Assembly (NCBI GenBank): GCA_964446585.1
Contig: CAYUPI010000058.1
Span: 1-35,581 of the forward strand
DNA length: 35,581 nt
Source of the DNA: CAYUPI01 sp964446585
GTDB lineage: Bacteria; Verrucomicrobiota; Verrucomicrobiia; Limisphaerales; UBA8199
Direction: 5' to 3'
In this document: one piece after another, positions 29,539-35,581 of the stretch
Layout: every line of letters begins with the position of its first letter
How positions within the stretch are numbered: position 1 is the first letter of the stretch
Notes under the pieces: model-generated
The model's input: the letters and a program-made list of their open reading frames with translations, nothing else
Databases searched by the model: none
Told to the model about the DNA's origin: nothing
Made by a program: the position numbers and the translations under genes

Positions 29539-30854
29539 TGTTTAGAGCGTGTATCAGGCATCACTTTCGCCGCCGCCTCGAGGGCCGCCGCTGCCAGGAT
29601 GGTGTCGGCGGCGGCTTGAGTCGCGGCGAGCCGCACCTCGTTGTCATTCCGTTCCGCGACCAGCAGATCCAGTAATGAAACGCCCCCCTTTTCGTAGGCG
29701 AAAGCAATGGTTTTTCGAATGTTCTCCGACTTGGGCTGGATTGCGTCTCGATAAGAGCGCCAGCGTTTCCGCGCGTCCTCGTAGGCCAGGCTAGCGGTGG
29801 CGATATCGGCGGCGGCTTGCGCCTCGGCCTTTTGGAGCGCCAACCGGGCCTGGTCGCGGGCTGCCTCCGCAGCGCGGAGGTTGCCGGTGTTTCGATTCCA
29901 AAGGGGGAGGGGGAAGCTGAGACCCAAACCAACGGTATCCGGCTGATCGGGGGGTTCATGTTCATACATGAACAGGACCGTGGGATCGGGGATACGATTG
30001 GCCTTTTGCAGGCGCAGCTCAGATTCGGTTTTTCGCAGGGCAGCCTCGGCTGCGACAACGTCCGGGCGGCACACGGCAGCTACAGGGGAGGGCTCGACGG
30101 CTGGGCCCGCGGCAAGGGTTTCGAGGCGGTCGTTCAGTACGATAGCGCCTCGAGGATTTGGCGTGCCAAGCAGGGTTTCCAAAGCTACTCGGGCTTGGGC
30201 CGCTGCCGATTCGGCTGTTTTGGCTTCCAGCTCGAGTTTTTCGGCGGTTATGTCGATCTGGTCTTTGTCGGAACTGGAGATTTCACCAGCCCTAAAACGG
30301 AACTCGGCAATCCGGGCTTCCTGACGAAGCGTGGCCGCCGATTGTCCCAGGACGCGCACGCTTTCTTCCGCTTGTGCCGCTGCCACGTAGGCCCGCGTCA
30401 CCGCCAGATCGAGCGTGCGCCTGGCGTCGAAGAATTGCGCCCGGGCGCCTTCGACACCGGCTTGCGCGGCTGTCTGGCGATTGCGGCGCTTGCCGCCGAC
30501 TTCGAAGAGCTGGTTGACGGCAAGAATCGTATCGTAACTGCGCTGCCATAATCCGTTGCCGGCAGGTGTTGAACTGGGATGGTCATCGATGCTGATCTTG
30601 GCGGTAGAGTATGAAAAGGTCGGATTCGGAAATTCATGAGAGACGAGCTTCTGGGCCAGCGCAGCGTCGATGCCTTTGGCGGCCGCGAGCAAATCCCAAT
30701 TTCGTTCCAGCGCCATCCGCTGGGCCTGGCCCAATGAGAGGGCGTTTTGGGCTGAGGGCGAAGGGACTGCATTGCTAACGGCTTCGCCGAGGACAGGCGG
30801 GTCGCCGAGCAGCAACACAGAAAGCGGCATGATACAATACTTGGCGGAGGGCAT
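29535..30854 (-). CDS. TolC-family outer-membrane channel (CzcC/CusC type)
   Basis: The 439-residue protein is the first gene of the efflux operon. It has an N-terminal signal region (around MPLSVLLLGDPPVLGEA) and two long-helix repeats of the outer membrane efflux protein family, with NQLFEVGGKRRNRQTAAQAG and GLGLSFPLPLWNRNTGNLR as the equivalent strand regions. Ala-rich coiled-coil segments lie between them (TAEKLELEAKTAESAAAQAR). LSLGQAQRMALERNWDLLAA is the usual opening. It forms the trimeric exit duct. A second in-frame ATG at 30830 is an alternative start. Confidence 0.9.
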   Translation of the reverse strand: MPSAKYCIMPLSVLLLGDPPVLGEAVSNAVPSPSAQNALSLGQAQRMALERNWDLLAAAKGIDAALAQKLVSHEFPNPTFSYSTAKISIDDHPSSTPAGNGLWQRSYDTILAVNQLFEVGGKRRNRQTAAQAGVEGARAQFFDARRTLDLAVTRAYVAAAQAEESVRVLGQSAATLRQEARIAEFRFRAGEISSSDKDQIDITAEKLELEAKTAESAAAQARVALETLLGTPNPRGAIVLNDRLETLAAGPAVEPSPVAAVCRPDVVAAEAALRKTESELRLQKANRIPDPTVLFMYEHEPPDQPDTVGLGLSFPLPLWNRNTGNLRAAEAARDQARLALQKAEAQAAADIATASLAYEDARKRWRSYRDAIQPKSENIRKTIAFAYEKGGVSLLDLLVAERNDNEVRLAATQAAADTILAAAALEAAAKVMPDTRSKQ

Positions 30855-31157
30855 TTCTTAGGGACGCATTTCACACGCAGCAGTCTAAGCTATCGGTGTG
30901 CCAATCGGCCTGCGGTGTGCTGAACGGCTTGCCGGACGTGGGAAGTCACCTCCGTGCGGAGCTTAGGCCCGCCGAGAGTGATAAGTGAGTTACCGTAGGT
31001 GGTAAGCAGGTAATCCATTCGGAAAGCCGGCCCTTGCATCAGAGCCAGTCTCAAAGTGTAGGCGCCGGCGTTAGGAGGCTCCGATCGAAAAATCCAAACT
31101 TGATCAGAGCCTCCTGACGTCGGCTCCTACAATTGGAATGATGCTCGCAGGCGCCTT
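30855..31157. other. Spacer upstream of the efflux operon
   Basis: This 303-bp spacer separates the efflux operon start from the end of kbl; both are on the minus strand. It contains family A copy 3 at 31057-31131. No promoter close to consensus and no metal-regulator operator were recognised in the remainder. Confidence 0.5.
31057..31131. repeat. Palindromic spacer element, family A copy 3 (best preserved)
   Basis: The arms 31057-31086 and 31102-31131 are 30 bases long and pair at 26 of 30 positions around a 15-base loop. The right arm contains CTGACGTCGGCTCCTACA. It lies 26 bases beyond the kbl stop codon, so in the kbl transcript it forms a strong 3' hairpin. No T-run follows. Confidence 0.85.
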
Positions 31158-32342
31158 CTAGATGCCGAGTTCCTTCTTTACAATGGCGAATGCCTCAACG
31201 GCCCTTTCCAAATCCTGGCGCGTGTGCGCGACTGAAATTTGTGTGCGAATTCGCGCTTTTCCCTTTGGCACGACTGGATACGAGAAACCGATCACATAGA
31301 CCCTCCGCGCCAGCATCGCATCGGCAACCTTCGTCGCCAGCGCGGCGTCGCCGATCATGATGGGAGTGATCGGATGAATGCCGGGCAGAATCTCAAACCC
31401 CAGCTTAGACATTTCTGAGCGAAAGAATGCCGTGTTTGCTTCGAGCCGGTCGCGCAGTTCTGTTGATTCACCAAGCAGTTGGAGCACTTTCAGGGAAGCA
31501 CCGGCGATCGCGGGCGCGAGGGTATTGGAGAACAGATACGGGCGTGAACGCTGCCGCAGCAGTTCAATGATCTCGGCGCGTCCGCTGGTATAACCCCCGC
31601 TGGCTCCACCCAACGCCTTGCCGAGCGTGCCCGTGAGGATGTCAACGCGGCCCATGACATTGTGGAATTCCGGTGTGCCGCGACCGGTTTTTCCCATGAA
31701 ACCGACAGCGTGGGAATCATCCACCATCACCAGAGCATCGTAGCGGTCGGCCAGGTCACAGATTGCAGGAAGGTTTGCGAGGTAACCGTCCATCGAGAAG
31801 ACGCCGTCCGTGGCAATCATTCGGAACCGCGCGCCGCTGGATTCTTTTAGCTTCTGCTCCAAGTCCTGCATGTTGTTGTTGAGGTACCTGAAGCGCTGAG
31901 CTTTGCACATTCGGACCCCATCGATAATGCTGGCATGATTTAGCTCATCGGAAATGATCGCGTCTTCGGTGCCGAGCAAAGTTTCGAACAGGCCCCCATT
32001 GGCATCGAAACAAGAGCCGTAAAGGATCGTGTCTCCGGTCCCCAGAAACTCACTGAGTTCCGCCTCAAGTTGCTTGTGGACACCCTGTGTTCCGCAGATG
32101 AATCGAACGCTGGCCAGACCATATCCCCATTGATCGAGCGCGTCCTTTGCGGCGGCGGCAACGGCCGGATGATGCGCCAGGCCCAAGTAATTGTTAGCGC
32201 AAAAGTTCAGCACCGGTTTGCCATCGGACAGGCGAATGGTCGTGCCCTGGGGCGTCATTATTACCCGCTCGCGCTTGTAAGTGCCGGCGGCGCGGATTTC
32301 GTCGACTTGCTGCGAGAGGTGTTGGCGAAAAGATTGATACAT
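31158..32342 (-). CDS. kbl: 2-amino-3-ketobutyrate CoA ligase (glycine C-acetyltransferase)
   Basis: The 394-residue PLP enzyme of the alpha-oxoamine synthase family cleaves 2-amino-3-ketobutyrate with CoA to glycine and acetyl-CoA. Visible are FCANNYLGLAHHP, GYGLASVRFICGTQ, the PLP-site VMVDDSHAVGFMGKTGRG, and the Schiff-base Lys242 in GTLGKALGGASGG. Length matches the E. coli enzyme (398). The product of tdh, encoded two genes upstream on the same strand, is its substrate. It is close to 8-amino-7-oxononanoate synthase, but the tdh neighbour and the GTLGKALGGASGGYTSG block favour Kbl. Confidence 0.95.
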   Translation of the reverse strand: MYQSFRQHLSQQVDEIRAAGTYKRERVIMTPQGTTIRLSDGKPVLNFCANNYLGLAHHPAVAAAAKDALDQWGYGLASVRFICGTQGVHKQLEAELSEFLGTGDTILYGSCFDANGGLFETLLGTEDAIISDELNHASIIDGVRMCKAQRFRYLNNNMQDLEQKLKESSGARFRMIATDGVFSMDGYLANLPAICDLADRYDALVMVDDSHAVGFMGKTGRGTPEFHNVMGRVDILTGTLGKALGGASGGYTSGRAEIIELLRQRSRPYLFSNTLAPAIAGASLKVLQLLGESTELRDRLEANTAFFRSEMSKLGFEILPGIHPITPIMIGDAALATKVADAMLARRVYVIGFSYPVVPKGKARIRTQISVAHTRQDLERAVEAFAIVKKELGI

Positions 32343-32395
32343 AGGTCAAGTGAAGCATGCGTGGGGAGGGCGGCCACAACTCGAAACTCCAAGAT

Positions 32396-32507
32396 CCAAG
32401 CTCCAAGCTCCAGAGAAGCACCAAGATCCAAATTCCAAGAGCGCCCCGGCAACCCAACACCGATTTGAAGCTTGGAATTTGATGTTTCTCTGGAGCTTGG
32501 AGCTTGG
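32396..32507. repeat. Large two-step hairpin between tpl and kbl
   Basis: The outer arms 32396-32417 and 32486-32507 are perfect 22-bp reverse complements built from repeated AGCTCCA/TGGAGCT words. Inner arms 32428-32438 and 32471-32481 (CCAAATTCCAA with its complement) add 11 more pairs or nearly so. It lies within the 213-bp spacer between the lyase stop and the kbl ATG, so it could shape expression inside the operon by mRNA processing or attenuation. Only one copy is in the window. Confidence 0.85.
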
Positions 32508-32555
32508 AGCTTGGTTCTTCGGCATTTGACTGGCCACTTTGGAAAACGACATCGA

Positions 32556-33986
32556 TCAGAGTCGTTCAAACCTCGCCTGAAAGAATCTCAGGTACTTTGG
32601 TTCGTACACCATTTTCAACCCGCGGGCACTGCGGCGCTTCTGGTAAACCGCAGCGACGCTCTCCGCCGTCACATCCATGTGCGCTTGCGTATAGACTCGC
32701 CGCGGAATCGTTAGCCTCACCAACTCGAGCCTGGGAGCGTGGTGCTCTCCGGTGGACTTGTCCCGTCCTGCCGACACGATGCCGCGCTCCATCGCGCGCA
32801 CGCCGGAATCGATAAACAACTCCGCGGCGAGCGTCTGCGCCGGAAAGTGCTGCTGCGGCATGTGCGGATAGAACGCTTTGGCGTCGAGGTAAACTGCGTG
32901 CCCGCCGATCGGGCGCACGATGGGGAACCCCCAGTCCATCAGTTTGTGGCCCAGATATTCGACCTGGCCGATGCGCGCCCGGATATGATCGTCCTGGACC
33001 GATTCCACGATGCCGCGGGCCATAGCTTCCATGTCTCGGCCAGCCATGCCGCCGTAGGTATGCAGCCCTTCATAGACGACGACCAGGTTGCTGGCTTCCT
33101 GGTAAAGCGCCTCATTGTTGAGCGCAAGCCACCCGCCGATATTGACCAGCGCGTCCTTTTTTCCGCTCATCGTGCACCCATCACTGCATGAACAGAACTC
33201 TTTGAGGATTTCGGCGACGCATTTCCTGCTATACCCTGGCTCGCGCTGCTGGATGAAGTAGGCGTTTTCTACCGCACGCGTGGCATCGAGGAAGATGCGG
33301 ATGCCATGCTTTTGGGTGAGAGCGCGGACGGCTTTGAGGTTTGCCATCGAAATCGGTTGCCCACCGGCCATGTTGACGGTCCCGGCCAGGCACACGTAAG
33401 GAATTCTTCGGGCGCCAACTCGTCGGATGAGTCGTTGGAGGGCTTTAACATTCACGTTGCCCTTGAACGGATGCGTGGCGCAAGGATCGTGCGCCTCGGG
33501 GATGATTACGTCCACGAACGTGCCTCCGGCCAATTCCTGATGGAGGCGGGTGGTCGTGAAATACATGTTTCCCGGGACGTAGTCGCCAGGGTGGATGAGC
33601 ATTCGGGAAAGAATATTCTCGGCGCCGCGGCCCTGGTGAGTCGGCACCACGAAGCGATAGCCATAATGCTCGCGTACGGCTTCTTCCAGATGATAGAAAT
33701 TCTTGCTCCCGGCGTAGGCCTCATCACCCAGCATGAGACCCGCCCATTGCCAGTCGCTCATCGCGCTCGTACCGCTGTCGGTGAGCAGATCGATATAGAC
33801 GTCCTCGGACCGGAGCAGGAACGTATTGTAACCGGCTTCGCGGATCGCGCGTTCGCGTTGCTCGCGCGTGCTCAGCTTGAGCGGCTCGACAACCTTGACC
33901 TTCCAAGGCTCGGCCCAAGAGCGCCGGGCCGGGCGGGCGACGGTCCTGGTTGCCAGCTTTGGTTTTTTCAAACTGAGTCGCTCCAA
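32556..33986 (-). CDS. tpl: Tyrosine phenol-lyase (beta-eliminating lyase)
   Basis: The 476-residue PLP enzyme splits L-tyrosine to phenol, pyruvate and ammonia. It matches the tyrosine phenol-lyase/tryptophanase family throughout. With a 20-residue offset, the residues I recall for Citrobacter freundii tyrosine phenol-lyase all coincide: Tyr91 (Tyr71), Thr144 (Thr124), Lys277 in CTMSGKKDAL (Lys257), Arg401 in VRAMERG (Arg381, binds the phenol ring OH; tryptophanase has Ile in VEIG), Phe468/Phe469 (448/449). This favours phenol-lyase over tryptophanase. The only possible start in this frame is TTG at 33986 (or TTG at 33971), because TAA closes the frame upstream. The start overlaps the tdh end by 19 bp, so translation is probably coupled. 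The first ~20 residues are a basic extension absent from the known enzyme. Confidence 0.87.
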   Translation of the reverse strand: MERLSLKKPKLATRTVARPARRSWAEPWKVKVVEPLKLSTREQRERAIREAGYNTFLLRSEDVYIDLLTDSGTSAMSDWQWAGLMLGDEAYAGSKNFYHLEEAVREHYGYRFVVPTHQGRGAENILSRMLIHPGDYVPGNMYFTTTRLHQELAGGTFVDVIIPEAHDPCATHPFKGNVNVKALQRLIRRVGARRIPYVCLAGTVNMAGGQPISMANLKAVRALTQKHGIRIFLDATRAVENAYFIQQREPGYSRKCVAEILKEFCSCSDGCTMSGKKDALVNIGGWLALNNEALYQEASNLVVVYEGLHTYGGMAGRDMEAMARGIVESVQDDHIRARIGQVEYLGHKLMDWGFPIVRPIGGHAVYLDAKAFYPHMPQQHFPAQTLAAELFIDSGVRAMERGIVSAGRDKSTGEHHAPRLELVRLTIPRRVYTQAHMDVTAESVAAVYQKRRSARGLKMVYEPKYLRFFQARFERL

Positions 33987-35002
33987 TTCAGGATGACTTT
34001 ACCCGACTGTGCCGACAGCATCGCGTCGAAGCCGTTCTGAAATTCAGAAAAGTGGAACCGGTGAGTGATCACCGGGGCGATGTCCAGCCCGCTTTGGAGC
34101 ATCACCGTCATCTTGTACCAGGTCTCGTACATTTCGCGCCCGTAAATCCCCTTGATGGTCAGCATCGAAAAAACAACGGTGTTCCAATCGATCGCCATCT
34201 CCTTTTCGGGAATGCCCAGCATGGCAATCTTCGCGCCGTGGCTCATGTTGGCCAGCATGTCCCGGAAGGCGGAAGCGTTTCCGGACATTTCCAGGCCAAT
34301 GTCAAAGCCCTCATGCATTCCCAGTTCCTTTTGCACACCCTTCAGATTGCGCTCGCGCGGGTTGACGGCCAGCGTCACGCCCATCTTCCGTGCAAGTTCG
34401 AGCCGATATTCGTTCACGTCCGTGATCGCCACATAGCGTGCGCCGGCGTGGCGGACTACCGCCGCAGCCATTATCCCAATCGGACCTGCGCCGGTTATCA
34501 GCACGTCCTCTCCGAGGGCCGGAAACGACAATGCAGTATGAACGGCGTTGCCGAAGGGATCGAAGATCGCGGCGATGTCGCGGTTGATGCCGTTCGAGTG
34601 GACCCAGACATTGGTCATCGGCAGTGCCAGATACTCGGCAAACGCCCCGGGACGGTTCACGCCTACGCCCTGGGTGTCGGCGCACAGATGACGACGGCCC
34701 GCCAGGCAATTGCGGCACCGGCCGCATACGACGTGGCCCTCGCCGCTTACTATTTGACCGGGGAAAAAGTCCTTCACGTTGGAGCCGACTTCGACAATTT
34801 CGCCGACGAACTCGTGCCCGACCACCATCGGCACCGGGATGGTTTTGCGCGCCCACTCGTCCCATTTGTAGATGTGCGCGTCGGTGCCGCAGATGCCCGT
34901 CCGCTCGACGCGGATCAGCACGTCGTTCAGGCCGTAGGTCGGTTTCGGGACCTCTTCGAGCCAGAGACCGGGTTCGGACTTTCGCTTAACGAGAGCTTTC
35001 AT
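33968..35002 (-). CDS. tdh: L-threonine 3-dehydrogenase
   Basis: The 344-residue zinc alcohol dehydrogenase-family enzyme oxidises L-threonine with NAD+ to 2-amino-3-ketobutyrate. Metal ligands align with E. coli Tdh numbering: catalytic zinc Cys38, His63, Glu64 (GICGTDAHIY, VVGHEFVG) and structural zinc Cys93, 96, 99, 107 (HVVCGRCRNCLAGRRHLC). The nucleotide-binding turn is ITGAGPIGIMAA, and TIKGIYGREMYETW is typical of Tdh. The ATG at 35002 has AGGA about 8 bases upstream; an in-frame ATG at 35059 gives a non-family extension. It is the first gene of tdh-tpl-kbl. Confidence 0.96.
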   Translation of the reverse strand: MKALVKRKSEPGLWLEEVPKPTYGLNDVLIRVERTGICGTDAHIYKWDEWARKTIPVPMVVGHEFVGEIVEVGSNVKDFFPGQIVSGEGHVVCGRCRNCLAGRRHLCADTQGVGVNRPGAFAEYLALPMTNVWVHSNGINRDIAAIFDPFGNAVHTALSFPALGEDVLITGAGPIGIMAAAVVRHAGARYVAITDVNEYRLELARKMGVTLAVNPRERNLKGVQKELGMHEGFDIGLEMSGNASAFRDMLANMSHGAKIAMLGIPEKEMAIDWNTVVFSMLTIKGIYGREMYETWYKMTVMLQSGLDIAPVITHRFHFSEFQNGFDAMLSAQSGKVILNWSDSV

Positions 35003-35096
35003 TTCGCCATTCCTGTTGGTCCCGATGTTCGCTGGTGAACCTCCCGGAACTCGCTGCACGGAGAAGCCGGGTGCAGGGGGTTAGGCGCCGTCCTGT

Positions 35097-35237
35097 TCCC
35101 CCTCACCCCGACCCTCTCCCTTAGGGAGAGGGAGTCCGCGCGCACGTCACTCGAATGTCTGACCGGTCCAGGATTTGCCGATCGACTGGAGACGACTCCC
35201 CCTCTACCTAAGGGAGAGGGTCGGGGTGAGGGGGAAG
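35097..35237. repeat. Inverted repeat with perfect 28-bp arms upstream of tdh
   Basis: The arms 35097-35124 and 35210-35237 are exact reverse complements (core CACCCCGACCCTCTCCC) around an 85-base loop. The left arm also opens a second hairpin, CCCTCTCCC-TTA-GGGAGAGGG at 35113-35133. It takes up much of the 385-bp spacer 35003-35387; no promoter or gene is evident in the rest. This type of CCCTCACCCCGACCCTCTCCC palindrome is widespread in high-GC bacterial spacers. Confidence 0.9.
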
Positions 35238-35387
35238 AAACCGCTCGTCGTAAACACGCGAGGCCTGGGTGAGTTGGGAGGTTGCCCGATGTCAAAGTTC
35301 CACTAGGCATTGAGCTGGTTCCTGATATAGCAATCATGCTTTGCCGCAGCTCGCTTGCGAACCTCTTCTCTCACGTAACGCAGCCAC

Positions 35388-35581
35388 TCATGCACCAATG
35401 GTTTGACGCAATAGTTCAATGCTCTTCGGCACTGCCACGTCCGGATTCTCTTTGCCCTCGAACTCAAGTGACACATAGCCCGAATAACCAGCTTCGCGCA
35501 GAATATTGGCGATGCGATGGTAATCCAGATCGAGTGTGTACCACTCGCCGCCGCCGTAATACGTCTTGGCCTGCGCGTACA
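35388..35581 (-). CDS. Sugar phosphate isomerase/epimerase-like protein, C-terminal part
   Basis: The gene enters from the right edge; only the last 64 codons are visible, up to TGA at 35388. The end reads AKTYYGGGEWYTLDLDYHR, then IANILREAGYSGYVSLEFEG, then KENPDVAVPKSIELLRQ. This is typical of the last strand and helix of xylose-isomerase-like (AP-endonuclease family 2) TIM-barrel proteins, where the Glu in SLEFEG is usually a metal ligand. The substrate is unknown. It is codirectional with tdh but separated by the palindromic spacer. Confidence 0.8.
   Translation of the reverse strand, partial: YAQAKTYYGGGEWYTLDLDYHRIANILREAGYSGYVSLEFEGKENPDVAVPKSIELLRQTIGA

Noticed and set aside
34999..35337. 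Minus-strand frame of 112 codons upstream of tdh
   Set aside because: Most of it is encoded by the 28-bp-arm palindrome (SPSPRPSPLGRG-type low complexity); it also overlaps the tdh start.

Overview
The window reads like a chromosomal segment of a free-living, heterotrophic member of the Verrucomicrobiota (Pedosphaera/Limisphaera-like) or a close PVC-group relative. The call rests on gene content, not on a marker tree. It includes a planctomycete-type cytochrome/DUF1549/DUF1553 protein paired with a Tat-exported DUF1501 protein, an exported sulfatase, a HYR-repeat surface protein, an S53 peptidase with PKD and Ig-like modules, and many long inverted repeats in the spacers. GC is moderately high. 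No rRNA, tRNA, CRISPR array, transposase, integrase or phage gene was seen.

Layout. 1-2415 is the 3' part of a secreted or surface protein built from exact 249-bp tandem repeats. 2601-4991 encodes an exported fusion of a beta-lactamase-fold (AmiE-like) domain and a DUF1343/NamZ domain, probably for peptidoglycan sugar scavenging. 5139-12930, all minus strand, holds a small membrane protein, the DUF1501 and PSD1 pair, a small membrane-anchored gene interrupted by one in-frame TGA, and a sulfatase. 13087-16398, plus strand, has a small exported protein and a large S53 peptidase. 16512-19058 has a TlpA-like thioredoxin, ribosomal protein S20, a family-2 glycosyltransferase that overlaps the S20 gene tail to tail, and a CBM9-like exported protein. 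19215-20135 is an aldo/keto reductase of foreign-looking composition. 20346-23136 is a compact phospholipid operon: four-helix DMT-type protein, variant CDP-alcohol phosphatidyltransferase, CdsA-like cytidylyltransferase and PlsC-like acyltransferase. Enolase and a small membrane protein follow.

25316-30854, minus strand, is a complete three-gene heavy-metal RND efflux operon whose reading frames overlap by 4 bp. 31158-35002, minus strand, is an amino-acid catabolic cluster in the order tdh, tpl, kbl: threonine dehydrogenase, a tyrosine phenol-lyase and 2-amino-3-ketobutyrate CoA ligase. Together tdh and kbl convert threonine to glycine and acetyl-CoA, and the lyase in between would release pyruvate, ammonia and phenol from tyrosine. 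The window ends inside a sugar phosphate isomerase/epimerase-like gene.

The most distinctive features are the fused amidase-NamZ enzyme, the lyase placed between tdh and kbl, the lipid operon with a degenerate CDP-alcohol transferase motif, the gene split by an in-frame TGA, and at least five sequence classes of long palindromes in the spacers, one of them present three times. No clearly new defence or mobile system was found.
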